Assembly (NCBI RefSeq): GCF_019749295.1
Contig: NZ_JACWFG010000033.1
Location: forward strand, 1-64,000
Source of the DNA: Neobacillus niacini
GTDB lineage: Bacteria; Bacillota; Bacilli; Bacillales; Cytobacillaceae
DNA: 64,000 nucleotides
Direction: 5' to 3'
Made by a program: the position numbers and the translations under genes. Each line of letters begins with the position of its first letter. The stretch's first letter is position 1. This document shows positions 32,795-48,901 of the stretch, one piece after another. Below the pieces are notes generated by a model. It did no database searches and was not told the DNA's origin. It saw only the letters and a list, made by a program, of their open reading frames with translations.

Positions 32795-33982
32795 ATGGGT
32801 AAAGCTAAATTCGACCGTTCAAAGCCACACGTTAACATTGGTACAATTGGTCACGTTGACCACGGTAAAACAACTTTAACAGCTGCAATCACTTCTGTTC
32901 TTGCTAAATCTGGTAAAGCAGAAGCTCGTGCATATGATCAAATTGATGGTGCTCCAGAAGAAAAAGAGCGTGGAATCACTATCTCAACTGCACACGTTGA
33001 GTATGAAACTGACAATCGTCACTACGCACACGTTGACTGCCCAGGACACGCTGACTATGTTAAGAACATGATCACTGGTGCTGCTCAAATGGACGGCGGT
33101 ATCCTAGTTGTTTCTGCAACTGATGGTCCAATGCCACAAACTCGTGAGCACATTCTTCTTTCTCGTCAGGTAGGCGTACCTTACCTTGTTGTATTCATGA
33201 ACAAGTGTGATATGGTTGATGACGAAGAACTTCTTGAATTAGTAGAAATGGAAATTCGTGATCTATTATCAGAATACGACTTCCCAGGAGATGACACTCC
33301 AGTAATCAAAGGTTCTGCTCTTAAAGCATTAGAAGGCGATGCTGCATGGGAAGAAAAAATCTTTGAACTTATGAACGCAGTTGATGAGTGGATTCCACAA
33401 CCAACTCGTGACACAGATAAGCCATTCATGATGCCGGTTGAGGATGTATTCTCAATCACTGGCCGTGGAACAGTTGCTACAGGACGTGTTGAGCGTGGTG
33501 TAGTAAAAGTTGGTGACGTAGTTGAAATCGTTGGTTTCACTGAAGAGCCAAAATCTACTACTGTAACAGGTGTAGAAATGTTCCGTAAGCTTCTTGACTT
33601 TGCAGAAGCTGGTGACAACATTGGTGCATTACTTCGTGGTGTAGCACGTGAAGAAATCGAGCGTGGACAAGTTTTGGCTAAACCAAAATCAATCACTCCA
33701 CACACAAAGTTTAAAGCACAAGTTTACGTTTTATCAAAAGAAGAAGGTGGACGTCACACTCCATTCTTCACTAACTACCGTCCACAATTCTATTTCCGTA
33801 CTTCTGATATTACTGGTATTTGTAATCTTCCAGAAGGCGTAGAAATGGTTATGCCTGGCGACCACATCGAAATGACTGTTGAGCTTATCGCTCCAGTTGC
33901 GATCGAAGAAGGTACAAAGTTCTCTATCCGTGAAGGCGGACGTACTGTTGGTTCAGGTTCAATCACAACTATCACTGAATAA
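32795..33982 (+). CDS. tuf: Elongation factor Tu
   Basis: 395 aa; [25 protein letters not shown] and NKCDMVD motifs of the GTPase domain, then two beta-barrel domains. Strong SD AAAGGAGG. Ends the str operon. Confidence 0.98.
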   Translation: MGKAKFDRSKPHVNIGTIGHVDHGKTTLTAAITSVLAKSGKAEARAYDQIDGAPEEKERGITISTAHVEYETDNRHYAHVDCPGHADYVKNMITGAAQMDGGILVVSATDGPMPQTREHILLSRQVGVPYLVVFMNKCDMVDDEELLELVEMEIRDLLSEYDFPGDDTPVIKGSALKALEGDAAWEEKIFELMNAVDEWIPQPTRDTDKPFMMPVEDVFSITGRGTVATGRVERGVVKVGDVVEIVGFTEEPKSTTVTGVEMFRKLLDFAEAGDNIGALLRGVAREEIERGQVLAKPKSITPHTKFKAQVYVLSKEEGGRHTPFFTNYRPQFYFRTSDITGICNLPEGVEMVMPGDHIEMTVELIAPVAIEEGTKFSIREGGRTVGSGSITTITE

Positions 33983-34006
33983 TTAAAAAATCAGTTATAT
34001 AAAGAG

Positions 34007-34035
34007 CAGCTGGATGACGATCCAGCTGTTTTTTT
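34007..34035 (+). terminator. Terminator after tuf
   Basis: CAGCTGGAT / ATCCAGCTG (9 bp, loop GACG) followed by seven T. Confidence 0.95.
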
Positions 34036-34131
34036 ATGTAAAAATTCGTGTTTCTTCTATATAATGAACTCATGTAATTTTCAGTTTATAAAGCGTTATT
34101 AAAGGTTATTTTTGGAGAATGAGTTTTTCTA

Positions 34132-34160
34132 TTGTAATTGTATAAACAGGCCGCTATAAT
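34132..34160 (+). promoter_or_regulatory. Upstream promoter P1 of the S10 operon
   Basis: TTGTAA (34132-34137), 17-nt spacer, TATAAT (34155-34160). Confidence 0.65.
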
Positions 34161-34207
34161 AATAAAAGTGTGCTGGACGCAGCAGAAAATATTTTTTTAA
34201 AAAAATG

Positions 34208-34236
34208 TTGCGTTCGCCTAAACAATTATGTATAAT
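34208..34236 (+). promoter_or_regulatory. Main promoter P2 of the S10 operon
   Basis: TTGCGT (34208-34213), 17-nt spacer, TATAAT (34231-34236). Best promoter in the 388-nt tuf-rpsJ gap, which also holds the tuf terminator, P1 and the leader. Confidence 0.88.
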
Positions 34237-34242
34237 AGACAA

Positions 34243-34679
<437 letters not shown>

Positions 34680-34719
34680 TAAAAATAAATAACCAAATTT
34701 TATAGGAGGTGTGACTTAA

Positions 34720-35346
34720 ATGACCAAAGGAATCTTAGGAAGAAAGATTGGTATGACTCAAGTATTTGCAGAAAACGGCAACTTAATTCCAGTTACTGTA
34801 GTTGAAGCTGCTCAGAACGTAGTTCTTCAAAAGAAATCAGTTGAAAGCGACGGTTACGAAGCTGTTCAAGTTGGTTTTGAAGACAAACGTGAAAAGTTAG
34901 CTAACAAACCAGAAAAAGGACATGTTGCTAAAGCAAACACTACTCCTAAGCGCTTCGTTCGCGAATTCCGCGGAGTTGACGTAACAGGATATGAAGTTGG
35001 TCAAGAAGTCAAAGTTGATATTTTCGCTGCAGGCGATGTAGTAGATGTAACAGGAATCTCAAAGGGTAAAGGTTTCCAAGGTGTTATTAAACGCCACGGA
35101 CAATCACGCGGCCCAATGGCTCACGGTTCACGTTATCACCGTCGTCCAGGTTCAATGGGACCTGTTGCTCCAAACCGCGTATTCAAAGGTAAATTATTAC
35201 CAGGACGTATGGGTGGAGAACAAATTACTGTCCAAAATCTTGAAATTGTTAAGGTAGATGTTGAACGTAACTTACTATTAATCAAAGGTAACGTTCCAGG
35301 ACCTAAAAAAGCTTTATTAAAGATTAAAAGTGCGGTAAAAGCGTAA
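34720..35346 (+). CDS. rplC: 50S ribosomal protein L3
   Basis: 208 aa, begins [14 protein letters not shown]; the peptidyl-transferase-reaching loop [20 protein letters not shown] is intact. SD AGGAGGTG. Confidence 0.97.
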   Translation: MTKGILGRKIGMTQVFAENGNLIPVTVVEAAQNVVLQKKSVESDGYEAVQVGFEDKREKLANKPEKGHVAKANTTPKRFVREFRGVDVTGYEVGQEVKVDIFAAGDVVDVTGISKGKGFQGVIKRHGQSRGPMAHGSRYHRRPGSMGPVAPNRVFKGKLLPGRMGGEQITVQNLEIVKVDVERNLLLIKGNVPGPKKALLKIKSAVKA

Positions 35347-35375
35347 TATCTTCATAAGAAAGGAGGAGCAAAAGA

Positions 35376-35999
35376 ATGCCTAAAGTTTCATTATTTAACC
35401 AAAACGGATCACAAGTTGGTGAAATCGAACTTAATGAATCAGTATTTGGTATCGAGCCTAACCAACACGTATTATTCGAAGCGATTGTTATGCAAAGAGC
35501 TTCATTACGTCAAGGAACTCATAAAGTAAAAGTTCGTTCTGAAGTACGCGGCGGTGGACGTAAACCATGGCGTCAAAAAGGAACTGGTCGTGCTCGTCAA
35601 GGGTCTATCCGTTCTCCACAATGGCGCGGAGGTGGTACTGTTTTCGGTCCGACACCACGCAGCTACAGCTACAAATTACCTAAAAAGGTACGTCGCTTAG
35701 CGATTAAATCTGCACTATCTTCTAAAGTGTTAGAAGAGAATGTTTTAGTGTTAGAAAGCCTTGCTTTCGATGCTCCAAAAACAAAAGATTTCAAAACAGT
35801 ATTAGGTGGTCTTTCAGTTGAGAAGAAAGCTCTTATCGTTACTGCTGACCTTGATGAAAATGTAGCACTTTCTGCTCGTAATATTCCTGGTGTAACAGTT
35901 GTAACTGCTGACGGAATCAATGTTCTTGATGTAGTAAATCATGATCAATTAATCATGACGAAAGCTGCAGTTGAAAAAGTAGAGGAGGTGCTTGCATAA
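35376..35999 (+). CDS. rplD: 50S ribosomal protein L4
   Basis: 207 aa. The exit-tunnel extension [19 protein letters not shown] (macrolide-proximal loop) shows no obvious deletion. Its stop overlaps the rplW start (TAATG). Confidence 0.97.
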   Translation: MPKVSLFNQNGSQVGEIELNESVFGIEPNQHVLFEAIVMQRASLRQGTHKVKVRSEVRGGGRKPWRQKGTGRARQGSIRSPQWRGGGTVFGPTPRSYSYKLPKKVRRLAIKSALSSKVLEENVLVLESLAFDAPKTKDFKTVLGGLSVEKKALIVTADLDENVALSARNIPGVTVVTADGINVLDVVNHDQLIMTKAAVEKVEEVLA

Positions 36000-36283
36000 T
36001 GGATGCACGCGATATCATTAAGCGCCCCGTTATCACTGAACGTTCTACTGACCTAATGGCTGAAAAGAAATATACGTTTGAAGTTGATGTGAGAGCTAAT
36101 AAAACTCAAGTTAAAGATGCGATTGTTGAAATCTTTGGCGTAGAAGTTGAAAAAGTTAACATCATGAACTATAAAGGTAAATTCAAGCGCATGGGTAAAT
36201 TCGGTGGTTACACAAACAAACGTCGTAAAGCTATTGTAAAACTAACTGCTGATAGCAAAGAAATCGAATTCTTTGAAGCATAA
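35999..36283 (+). CDS. rplW: 50S ribosomal protein L23
   Basis: 94 aa, starts [16 protein letters not shown]; exit-site protein that docks trigger factor and SRP. Overlaps rplD by one base. Confidence 0.97.
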   Translation: MDARDIIKRPVITERSTDLMAEKKYTFEVDVRANKTQVKDAIVEIFGVEVEKVNIMNYKGKFKRMGKFGGYTNKRRKAIVKLTADSKEIEFFEA

Positions 36284-36286
36284 TAA

Positions 36287-37144
<858 letters not shown>

Positions 37145-37204
37145 CGGGATTGAACTACGGTTCAAAGAACGAGCCGTAGAACAATCACGAAGGGAGGTTC
37201 ATCC

Positions 37205-37842
<638 letters not shown>

Positions 37843-37845
37843 TCT

Positions 37846-39415
<1,570 letters not shown>

Positions 39416-39428
39416 TTGTTCGGATTAA

Positions 39429-39824
<396 letters not shown>

Positions 39825-39859
39825 TTTAAATTCAATTGCCTTTAAGGAGGTGCTTACGA

Positions 39860-40168
39860 ATGCATGTTAAAAAGGGTGACAAAGTAAGAGTTATCTCCGG
39901 TAAGGATAAAGGCAAAACAGGAGTAATCCTAGCAGCCTATCCTAAAGATAGCCGTGTACTAGTAGAAGGTGTCAACATCGTGAAAAAACACGCTAAACCT
40001 TCTCAAGTGAATCCACAAGGCGGAATTATGAGCTTTGAGGCACCAATTCATGTATCAAACGTTATGCCTATCGACCCTAAGTCTGGTAACCCAACTCGTG
40101 TTGGTTTCACAACGGTTGATGGCAAAAAAGTACGCGTAGCAAAATCCGGTGAAGTATTAGATAAATAG
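39860..40168 (+). CDS. rplX: 50S ribosomal protein L24
   Basis: 102 aa from ATG 39860, preceded by AAGGAGGTG; KOW motif [17 protein letters not shown]. Assembly initiator near the exit tunnel. Confidence 0.96.
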   Translation: MHVKKGDKVRVISGKDKGKTGVILAAYPKDSRVLVEGVNIVKKHAKPSQVNPQGGIMSFEAPIHVSNVMPIDPKSGNPTRVGFTTVDGKKVRVAKSGEVLDK

Positions 40169-40196
40169 TCTAAATTTTAGAAGGGAGGTACAATAA

Positions 40197-40736
40197 GTGA
40201 ACCGCCTAAAAGAAAAGTTTGTAAAAGAAGTTACTCCTGCTCTTATGAGCAAGTTCAACTATAAATCAGTAATGCAAGTTCCTCAACTTGATAAAATAGT
40301 TATTAACATGGGTGTTGGTGATGCAGTAGCAAATGCTAAAGCTTTAGATAATGCTGTTGAAGAACTAGCAACAATTACAGGACAAAAGCCTGTAGTAACT
40401 CGTGCAAAGAAATCAATCGCTGGCTTCCGTCTTCGTGAAGGTATGCCGATCGGTGCAAAAGTTACACTTCGCGGTGAGCGCATGTATCAATTCTTGGATA
40501 AATTAGTTTCTGTTTCTTTACCTCGTGTTCGTGACTTCCGTGGTGTTTCTAAGAAATCATTCGATGGTCGCGGTAATTATACATTGGGTGTTAAAGAACA
40601 GTTAATCTTCCCTGAAATTGATTACGATAAGGTAAGCAAAGTTCGTGGTATGGATATCGTTATCGTAACTACTGCTAACACTGATGAAGAAGCACGTGAA
40701 CTGTTAACTCAATTTGGAATGCCATTCCAAAAGTAA
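40197..40736 (+). CDS. rplE: 50S ribosomal protein L5
   Basis: 179 aa from GTG 40197; contacts 5S rRNA and the S13 bridge. [13 protein letters not shown] and [17 protein letters not shown] segments intact. Confidence 0.97.
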   Translation: MNRLKEKFVKEVTPALMSKFNYKSVMQVPQLDKIVINMGVGDAVANAKALDNAVEELATITGQKPVVTRAKKSIAGFRLREGMPIGAKVTLRGERMYQFLDKLVSVSLPRVRDFRGVSKKSFDGRGNYTLGVKEQLIFPEIDYDKVSKVRGMDIVIVTTANTDEEARELLTQFGMPFQK

Positions 40737-40946
<210 letters not shown>

Positions 40947-40975
40947 AACCCAAGTCTGGGAAGGAGGTAAAAATA

Positions 40976-41374
40976 ATGGTCATGACAGATCCAATTGCTG
41001 ATATGCTTACTCGCATTCGTAATGCGAACATGGTGCGTCACGAAAAGTTAGAAGTGCCTGCTTCTAATATTAAAAAAGAAATCGCTGAAATCTTAAAGCG
41101 CGAAGGTTTCGTTCGTGACGTCGAATTTATTGAAGACAATAAACAAGGTATCATCCGTATTTTCTTAAAGTACGGTTCAAATAACGAACGTGTTATCACT
41201 GGTCTTAAGCGCATAAGCAAGCCTGGACTTAGAGTTTATGCAAAATCTACTGAGGTGCCACGTGTCCTTAACGGTCTTGGTATCGCACTAGTATCAACTT
41301 CAAATGGTGTTATAACTGATAAAGAAGCTCGTGCAAAACAAGTGGGCGGAGAAGTATTAGCTTACGTTTGGTAA
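40976..41374 (+). CDS. rpsH: 30S ribosomal protein S8
   Basis: 132 aa, [17 protein letters not shown]; binds 16S helix 21 and in E. coli represses the spc operon. Confidence 0.97.
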   Translation: MVMTDPIADMLTRIRNANMVRHEKLEVPASNIKKEIAEILKREGFVRDVEFIEDNKQGIIRIFLKYGSNNERVITGLKRISKPGLRVYAKSTEVPRVLNGLGIALVSTSNGVITDKEARAKQVGGEVLAYVW

Positions 41375-41405
41375 TAAAGTTTCTGAATGAATGGAGGTGC
41401 ACTTA

Positions 41406-41942
41406 ATGTCTCGCGTAGGAAAAAAACCTATTGAAATCCCTGCAGGAGTTACGGTTACTTTAAACAATAGTACCGTTACTGTTAAAGGACCAAAAGGCGA
41501 ACTTACTCGCTCTTTTAATCCAGATATCGAAATTAAAGTCGAAGAAAACCTTGTTACGATCACTCGTCCAACTGATGTGAAAGAACACCGCGCATTGCAC
41601 GGAACAACTCGTGCGTTAATCGCGAACATGGTTGAAGGTGTTTCCAAAGGCTTCGAAAGAAAATTAGAATTAATCGGGGTTGGATACCGTGCTCAAAAGC
41701 AAGGTAACAAACTTGTATTAAACGTTGGATATTCTCACCCAGTTGAGATTGAACCTGAAAGCGGCCTTGAAGTCGAAGTACCTGCTAATACAAAGATTAC
41801 TATTAAAGGTACTGACAAGGAACGTGTTGGCGCGTTAGCAGCTAATATCCGCCAAGTTCGTCCTCCAGAGCCGTATAAAGGTAAAGGAATTCGTTACGAA
41901 GGTGAATTTGTTCGTCGTAAAGAAGGTAAAACTGGTAAGTAA
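41406..41942 (+). CDS. rplF: 50S ribosomal protein L6
   Basis: 178 aa from ATG 41406 after GGAGGTG; C-terminal [16 protein letters not shown] motif next to the sarcin-ricin loop. Confidence 0.97.
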   Translation: MSRVGKKPIEIPAGVTVTLNNSTVTVKGPKGELTRSFNPDIEIKVEENLVTITRPTDVKEHRALHGTTRALIANMVEGVSKGFERKLELIGVGYRAQKQGNKLVLNVGYSHPVEIEPESGLEVEVPANTKITIKGTDKERVGALAANIRQVRPPEPYKGKGIRYEGEFVRRKEGKTGK

Positions 41943-41974
41943 TGCCGCATAGGTAAACGAAAGGAGTGACGTAA

Positions 41975-42337
41975 ATGATTACGAAGCTTGACAAAAATGC
42001 TAGTCGCAAGAAGAGACATGCTCGTGTTCGTGCGAAACTTAGCGGTACTGCAGCTCGTCCACGTCTAAATGTGTTTCGTTCTAATAAGCATCTATATGCT
42101 CAATTAATCGATGATATGGGTGGAGTTACATTAGCAAGTGCTTCTACTATGGAAAAGGATCTTAACCTTGAATCTACAAGTAATGTTGAAGCAGCTAAGT
42201 TGGTCGGAGAATTAGTCGCTAAACGTGCGGTAGAAAAAGGTATCACTGCTGTTGTTTTTGACCGTGGAGGTTACCTTTATCATGGACGTATCCAAGCACT
42301 AGCTGATGCAGCCCGTGAAAACGGCTTACAATTTTAA
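41975..42337 (+). CDS. rplR: 50S ribosomal protein L18
   Basis: 120 aa, 5S rRNA-binding protein; [25 protein letters not shown] at the C-terminus in pieces. 32 nt after rplF. Confidence 0.97.
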   Translation: MITKLDKNASRKKRHARVRAKLSGTAARPRLNVFRSNKHLYAQLIDDMGGVTLASASTMEKDLNLESTSNVEAAKLVGELVAKRAVEKGITAVVFDRGGYLYHGRIQALADAARENGLQF

Positions 42338-42359
42338 TAGACAAAGGAGGGACACATAA

Positions 42360-42863
42360 ATGATACGTCGTATTGATCCAAACAAACTCGAACTAGAAGA
42401 ACGCGTTGTAACGGTTAACCGTGTAGCGAAAGTTGTTAAGGGTGGCCGTCGTTTTCGCTTCACTGCTCTAGTAGTAGTTGGAGATAAAAACGGTCATGTT
42501 GGTTTCGGTACTGGTAAAGCGCAAGAAGTACCAGATGCGATTCGTAAAGCAATCGAAGATGCTAAGAAGAACTTAATCGAAGTGCCAATGGTTGGAACTA
42601 CTGTTCCTCACCAAGTTATTGGACGTTTTGGTGCTGGTCAAATTCTTTTAAAGCCTGCTTCTGAAGGTACAGGAGTTATCGCCGGCGGTCCAGTGCGTGC
42701 TGTTCTTGAATTAGGCGGGGTAGGAGATATCCTTTCTAAGTCTTTAGGAACTAATACTCCAATTAATATGGTACGTGCAACAATCGATGGTCTAAAACAA
42801 TTAAAACGTGCTGAAGACGTAGCTAAGTTACGTGGTAAATCAGTAGAAGAACTGCTAGGATAA
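42360..42863 (+). CDS. rpsE: 30S ribosomal protein S5
   Basis: 167 aa; spectinomycin loop near [13 protein letters not shown] appears wild type; dsRNA-binding fold plus S5 C-terminal domain. Confidence 0.97.
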   Translation: MIRRIDPNKLELEERVVTVNRVAKVVKGGRRFRFTALVVVGDKNGHVGFGTGKAQEVPDAIRKAIEDAKKNLIEVPMVGTTVPHQVIGRFGAGQILLKPASEGTGVIAGGPVRAVLELGGVGDILSKSLGTNTPINMVRATIDGLKQLKRAEDVAKLRGKSVEELLG

Positions 42864-42876
42864 GGAGGGAAATCAA

Positions 42877-43059
42877 ATGGCAAACAAACTATTAATTACC
42901 CTCAACCGCAGCGTAATTGGTCGTCCACAAGACCAACGCGCGACAGTTACTGCTCTAGGTTTACGTAAATTAAATCAAACAGTTGAGCACCAAGATAATG
43001 CCGCTATCCGTGGTATGATTACAAAAGTTGCTCACCTTGTAACAGTTAAAGAACAATAA
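42877..43059 (+). CDS. rpmD: 50S ribosomal protein L30
   Basis: 60 aa, typical of Bacilli ([20 protein letters not shown]). SD AAGGAGGG. Confidence 0.96.
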   Translation: MANKLLITLNRSVIGRPQDQRATVTALGLRKLNQTVEHQDNAAIRGMITKVAHLVTVKEQ

Positions 43060-43091
43060 TTGATTGTTTTCTTTCATAAGGAGGTGCCAAT

Positions 43092-43532
43092 ATGAAACTT
43101 CATGAATTAAAGCCTGCTGAGGGTTCACGTAAAGAACGTAAACGTTTAGGTCGCGGTATCGGTTCTGGTCAAGGTAAGACAGCCGGTAAAGGTCATAAAG
43201 GTCAAAATGCTCGTTCCGGCGGTGGTGTCCGTCTTGGATTCGAGGGTGGTCAAACGCCTTTATTCCGTCGTTTACCAAAACGCGGTTTTACAAATATCAA
43301 CCGTAAAGAATTTGCGATTGTAAACCTTGATGTTCTTAATCAGTTTGAAGAGGGTACAGAAGTTACTCCAGAACTTCTAATCGAAACTGGTGTTGTTAAG
43401 AATGAAAGAGCAGGAATTAAGATTCTTGCAAAAGGGAACGTAGAGAAAAAACTTACTGTTAAAGCTCATAAATTCTCCTCTACCGCCAAAGAAGCAATCG
43501 AAGCTGTAGGTGGAACTACTGAGGTGATCTAA
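43092..43532 (+). CDS. rplO: 50S ribosomal protein L15
   Basis: 146 aa; glycine-rich N-terminal extension [20 protein letters not shown]. Overlaps secY by one base (TAATG), typical coupling. Confidence 0.97.
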   Translation: MKLHELKPAEGSRKERKRLGRGIGSGQGKTAGKGHKGQNARSGGGVRLGFEGGQTPLFRRLPKRGFTNINRKEFAIVNLDVLNQFEEGTEVTPELLIETGVVKNERAGIKILAKGNVEKKLTVKAHKFSSTAKEAIEAVGGTTEVI

Positions 43533-44830
43533 TGTTCCAGACAATCTCCAATTTTATGCGCGTGGCTGAAATTAGAAGAAAAATTATCTTTACTCTTTTA
43601 ATGTTAATCGTATTTCGACTAGGCAGTTTTATTCCTGTTCCGAATGTAAATGCTGAAATATTGGCGGCACAAGATAAATTAAGTGTATTTGGAATTTTAA
43701 ATACCTTTGGTGGTGGAGCGTTGCAAAACTTCTCCATCCTTGCTATGGGTATTATGCCTTATATTACTGCTTCCATTATTATTCAGCTTTTACAAATGGA
43801 CGTAGTTCCGAAATTTACGGAGTGGTCAAAGCAGGGGGATGCTGGTCGTCGAAAATTAGCTCAGTTTACCCGATATTTCACAATTGTACTTGGCTTTATT
43901 CAAGCTTTAGGCATGTCTTACGGGTTTAATAGTATGGCGAGCGGGCAATTGATCAATAATCCTGGTATTGGTACTTACTTATTAATAGCAGTGGTTCTAA
44001 CTGCTGGTACTGCCTTTTTGATGTGGTTAGGTGAGCAAATTACAGAAAAGGGTGTTGGGAATGGTATTTCCATCATTATCTTTGCTGGTATTGTTGCTAG
44101 TATTCCTAATACAGTAAATCAGATTTATGTACAGCAGTTTGAAAATGCTGGTGAGCAATTATTCCTCCGTATCGTTACGGTTCTTTTAATTGTTTTGGCA
44201 GTTATTGCTATTGTTGTTGGAACAATCTTCATCCAGCAAGCAATAAGAAAAATACCAATCCAATATGCAAAACAACGTGCTATCAATGGGCGTAACGCAG
44301 GTTCACAACAATCCACACATATGCCTTTAAAAGTAAATGCTGCTGGTGTTATCCCTGTTATCTTTGCAGTTTCCTTTATCGTAACCCCAAGAACCGTTGC
44401 TTCATTCTTTCCAACTAATGATGTAACACTTTGGATTACACGGGTATTTGATTATTCCCATCCAATCGGAATGACTTTATATGCTGCATTGATTATCGCT
44501 TTCACGTATTTCTATGCTTTTATTCAAGTTAATCCTGAACAGGCAGCTGAAAACTTGCAAAAGCAAAGCGGCTATATTCCAGGTATTAGACCGGGTAGAA
44601 GTACACAGGAATACTTAACACGCGTATTATACCGTTTAACCTTTGTTGGTGCACTCTTCTTGACTGTTATCGCAATCCTGCCTATTATCTTTATTGAGAT
44701 TGGCAACTTGCCTCAGTCGGCTCAAATTGGAGGAACAAGCTTACTTATCGTTGTGGGTGTAGCACTTGACACGATGAAACAGCTTGAAGCACAGCTAGTT
44801 AAACGTCATTATAAAGGGTTTATTAAATAA
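43532..44830 (+). CDS. secY: Protein translocase channel SecY
   Basis: 432 aa with about ten transmembrane helices; forms the Sec channel with SecE and SecG. Signatures GGGALQNFSILAMGIMPYITAS (TM2 region, in part) and the cytoplasmic loops before TM9 (NGRNAG) and TM10 (RPGRSTQEYL). Translationally coupled to rplO. Confidence 0.97.
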   Translation: MFQTISNFMRVAEIRRKIIFTLLMLIVFRLGSFIPVPNVNAEILAAQDKLSVFGILNTFGGGALQNFSILAMGIMPYITASIIIQLLQMDVVPKFTEWSKQGDAGRRKLAQFTRYFTIVLGFIQALGMSYGFNSMASGQLINNPGIGTYLLIAVVLTAGTAFLMWLGEQITEKGVGNGISIIIFAGIVASIPNTVNQIYVQQFENAGEQLFLRIVTVLLIVLAVIAIVVGTIFIQQAIRKIPIQYAKQRAINGRNAGSQQSTHMPLKVNAAGVIPVIFAVSFIVTPRTVASFFPTNDVTLWITRVFDYSHPIGMTLYAALIIAFTYFYAFIQVNPEQAAENLQKQSGYIPGIRPGRSTQEYLTRVLYRLTFVGALFLTVIAILPIIFIEIGNLPQSAQIGGTSLLIVVGVALDTMKQLEAQLVKRHYKGFIK

Positions 44831-44865
44831 ATGGTTTTGGGGACATATGTTCCCTAAACCAATAA

Positions 44866-45537
<672 letters not shown>

Positions 45538-45554
45538 TGGCCATTAGTTTAAGC

Positions 45555-45670
45555 GGACAGTCGACTCTCGAACATCTCTTCAATATGCTTCAAAAGTATG
45601 TGGATGTAAATGGCTTTTCTATTGTACGGAGTATGTAGGACCGAGAGTTGGGCAAGACTTACATGTGGAA
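45555..45670 (+). pseudogene. map: Decayed remnant of methionine aminopeptidase (map)
   Basis: After adk, where Bacilli carry map, a 116-bp stretch can be read in shifting frames as GQRLSNISS, then LQKYVDVNGFSIVR, then EYVGPRVGQDLH. B. subtilis MapA has GERLSNISHAIQTYVE...[20 protein letters not shown] at about residues 140-185. At least three small indels separate the frames, and the GHGVG motif with the conserved His is now GPRVG. The first half and the C-terminus are absent. The small KOW-domain gene that often follows map is not seen either. A functional Map must be encoded elsewhere. Confidence 0.85.
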
Positions 45671-45813
45671 TTAACTTTCCAAAAAATGTAGAATTTACTT
45701 GCGGACAGAATACAAACGTTATGTTAAAATTATAAGGTTGCTATTGTACGAGTGAAAAGAATTTGCTATGCATTTTCGAACATAATAGTTGATTTGAGAA
45801 GGGAGACGAATTA

Positions 45814-46032
45814 ATGGCCAAAGATGATGTAATTGAAATTGAAGGTAAAGTACTTGAAACTTTGCCTAATGCAATGTTTAAGGTAGAATTAGAAAATGGT
45901 CATACCGTGCTAGCTCATGTTTCTGGTAAAATCCGAATGCACTTCATTCGCATCCTTCCGGGTGACAAAGTTACTGTCGAGCTTTCTCCATATGACTTAA
46001 CACGCGGAAGAATTACTTACCGCTTTAAATAA
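45814..46032 (+). CDS. infA: Translation initiation factor IF-1
   Basis: 72 aa, OB fold, [19 protein letters not shown] start; essential A-site blocker during initiation. Preceded by a 276-nt gap containing the map remnant; a weak promoter (TTGCGG at 45699) may lie in it. Confidence 0.97.
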   Translation: MAKDDVIEIEGKVLETLPNAMFKVELENGHTVLAHVSGKIRMHFIRILPGDKVTVELSPYDLTRGRITYRFK

Positions 46033-46182
<150 letters not shown>

Positions 46183-46205
46183 TCTTGAAGGAGGTGCGCT
46201 CATTT

Positions 46206-46571
46206 ATGGCACGTATTGCTGGTGTAGATATTCCACGTGAAAAACGTGTAGTTATCTCTTTAACTTACATTTATGGTATTGGTAAAAATACTGCACAAAA
46301 AGTATTAGCAGAAGCTGGTGTTTCTGAAGATACTCGAGTGCGTGATTTGACTGAAGACGAACTAAACAAAATCCGTGATATCATCGACAAACTAAAAGTT
46401 GAAGGTGACCTTCGCCGTGAAATTTCTCTTAACATTAAGCGTTTAATGGAGATTGGCTGCTACCGCGGATTACGTCATCGTCGTGGTTTACCGGTTCGTG
46501 GACAAAACACGAAAAACAACGCTCGTACACGCAAAGGTCCTCGTAAGACTGTTGCGAACAAGAAGAAGTAA
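46206..46571 (+). CDS. rpsM: 30S ribosomal protein S13
   Basis: 121 aa from ATG 46206 ([14 protein letters not shown]) after AAGGAGGTG; an upstream in-frame start at 46185 would include the SD. Head protein at bridge B1. Confidence 0.97.
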   Translation: MARIAGVDIPREKRVVISLTYIYGIGKNTAQKVLAEAGVSEDTRVRDLTEDELNKIRDIIDKLKVEGDLRREISLNIKRLMEIGCYRGLRHRRGLPVRGQNTKNNARTRKGPRKTVANKKK

Positions 46572-46592
46572 TCGGCAAAGGAGGTTATTTAA

Positions 46593-46982
<390 letters not shown>

Positions 46983-47160
46983 TTTTTCTGTATAGAATTT
47001 GTATCCTGCGTCTATAATGGGATATGATACTGATTTTTTTCACTATAACAGAAAAATTATTCCAGTTGTTGTGCACAAAACGGGAACGTATACATGGGGG
47101 AATTTCGATTAGCTTTTTAAACTAGTCGAGGTTTTCGACGTTTTGAAGGAGGGTTATTTG

Positions 47161-48105
47161 ATGATCGAAATAGAAAAACCAAAAATCGAAACGGTTGAGA
47201 TCAACGATGATGCCAAGTACGGGAAGTTCGTCGTAGAACCACTTGAGCGTGGATATGGTACCACTTTGGGTAACTCCTTACGTCGTATCCTATTATCTTC
47301 ACTCCCAGGTGCCGCTGTTACATCGATTCAGGTCGATGGGGTACTTCATGAGTTCTCAACAATTGAAGGCGTCGTAGAGGATGTAACATCCATCATTTTA
47401 AACATTAAAAAATTAGCTTTAAAAATCTATTCTGATGAAGAAAAAACTCTTGAAATTGATGTTCAAGGTGAAGGACCAGTAAAGGCTGGAAACATTACTC
47501 ATGATAGTGATGTTGAAATCTTAAATCCTGATCTTCATATTGCTACACTAGCTTCAAGTGGTCACCTTCGCATGCGTTTAACAGCTAAGCGTGGACGTGG
47601 TTACACTCCAGCTGAGCAAAATAAGCGTGAAGATCAGCCTATTGGTGTAATACCAATCGATTCTATTTTCACTCCTGTTTCTCGTGTGTCTTATCAGATA
47701 GAAAATACTCGTGTGGGTCAAATGACAAACTATGATAAGCTAACGCTTGATGTTTGGACAGATGGTAGCACAGGGCCTAAAGAAGCTATTGCTCTTGGTT
47801 CAAAGATTTTAACCGAGCATTTAAACATTTTCGTTGGTTTAACTGACGAAGCACAAAATGCTGAGATTATGATCGAAAAAGAAGAGGATCAAAAAGAAAA
47901 AGTCCTTGAAATGACGATCGAAGAACTGGATTTATCCGTTCGTTCATATAACTGCTTAAAGCGTGCCGGAATCAATACTGTTCAGGAACTAGCTAATAAA
48001 ACTGAAGAAGATATGATGAAAGTACGTAACTTAGGCCGTAAATCACTTGAAGAAGTGAAGGCAAAACTAGAAGAGCTTGGATTAGGCTTACGTAAGGATG
48101 ACTAA
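47161..48105 (+). CDS. rpoA: RNA polymerase alpha subunit
   Basis: 314 aa from ATG 47161, [13 protein letters not shown], the B. subtilis length. N-terminal dimer/assembly domain, linker, and C-terminal domain (about 245-310, [20 protein letters not shown]) that binds UP elements and regulators. SD GGAGGG. Confidence 0.97.
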   Translation: MIEIEKPKIETVEINDDAKYGKFVVEPLERGYGTTLGNSLRRILLSSLPGAAVTSIQVDGVLHEFSTIEGVVEDVTSIILNIKKLALKIYSDEEKTLEIDVQGEGPVKAGNITHDSDVEILNPDLHIATLASSGHLRMRLTAKRGRGYTPAEQNKREDQPIGVIPIDSIFTPVSRVSYQIENTRVGQMTNYDKLTLDVWTDGSTGPKEAIALGSKILTEHLNIFVGLTDEAQNAEIMIEKEEDQKEKVLEMTIEELDLSVRSYNCLKRAGINTVQELANKTEEDMMKVRNLGRKSLEEVKAKLEELGLGLRKDD

Positions 48106-48165
48106 TTAGTCTGTTTTATTACTAACTAATCCGTTTAATGACTTCAACAAAGGAGGGAACCCTTC

Positions 48166-48528
48166 ATGGCATACAGAAAGTTAGGACGCACAAGCGCACA
48201 GCGTAAAGCTATGCTTCGTGATTTAACTACAGATTTAATTATCAATGAGCGCATTGAAACAACAGAAACTCGCGCGAAGGAACTTCGTGGTACTGTTGAG
48301 AAAATGATCACTCTAGGTAAACGTGGTGACTTACATGCTCGCCGTCAAGCTGCTTCTTACGTACGTAACGAAGTTGCTGATGCTGAAAAAGGTACAGATG
48401 CACTACAAAAACTTTTCACTGATATCGCTCCACGTTATTCAGAGCGCCAAGGTGGATACACTCGTATTATGAAACTTGGACCACGCCGCGGCGATGGTGC
48501 ACCAATGGTAATCATCGAGTTAGTTTAA
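48166..48528 (+). CDS. rplQ: 50S ribosomal protein L17
   Basis: 120 aa, [20 protein letters not shown]; last gene of the super-operon, followed by a terminator-like hairpin. Confidence 0.97.
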   Translation: MAYRKLGRTSAQRKAMLRDLTTDLIINERIETTETRAKELRGTVEKMITLGKRGDLHARRQAASYVRNEVADAEKGTDALQKLFTDIAPRYSERQGGYTRIMKLGPRRGDGAPMVIIELV

Positions 48529-48547
48529 TACCGAAAAAACAGACAAC

Positions 48548-48594
48548 AAGGGCGCTGGACAGTTTAGTTACAAACTTGTTCTTGAGCCCTTTTT
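48548..48594 (+). terminator. Terminator-like hairpin after rplQ
   Basis: AAGGGC (48548-48553) pairs with GCCCTT (48586-48591) around a 32-nt loop, followed by TTTT. The large loop lowers confidence. Confidence 0.5.
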
Positions 48595-48641
48595 CTGTAT
48601 AAACTTAATATTTCTTTTACGAACCAAGCCAAAAAGAGTGT

Positions 48642-48847
48642 TATGATGAGCGTGACCCTATATTCATAGGGCATGTTGGGAGAAGAATACTTTCTCCTTG
48701 GAAAGATGAATGAAAGCCTTTTATTTCTCTTTTTCGCGTCTCGTCTAGCTCATGCACCTCCTCCCATTTCTTTTTAGAAATCCCGTTTAAGCGGCAGAAT
48801 TTACTCGTTATTCTGCCTGAGGGGCGAGGTGCAGGCTTTTTTTGTAT
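48642..48847 (+). ncRNA. Candidate structured leader RNA of ecfA1-ecfA2-ecfT
   Basis: A -10-like TATGAT (48642-48647) is followed by hairpin CCCTAT / ATAGGG (48656-48671), hairpin GGAGAA / TTCTCC (48679-48697), and a branched domain. P1 is TGCACCTC (48753-48760), a C-C mismatch, and TCCC against GGGG, mismatch, GAGGTGCA (48826-48833). P1 encloses P2 ATTTC/GAAAT (48766-48781) and P3 GGCAGAAT/ATTCTGCC (48793-48817). Seven T (48837-48843) follow. GCCTG (48815) could instead pair with CAGGC (48832) next to the T-run. It may be a riboswitch-type attenuator or an elaborate terminator; alternatively it may relate to the known L17 downstream element. Confidence 0.5.
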
Positions 48848-48901
48848 TCTCCCGAGCTTAGGATAGATTGGTTTAATAGGTGAGATGAGAGGTGAAGCTT
48901 T

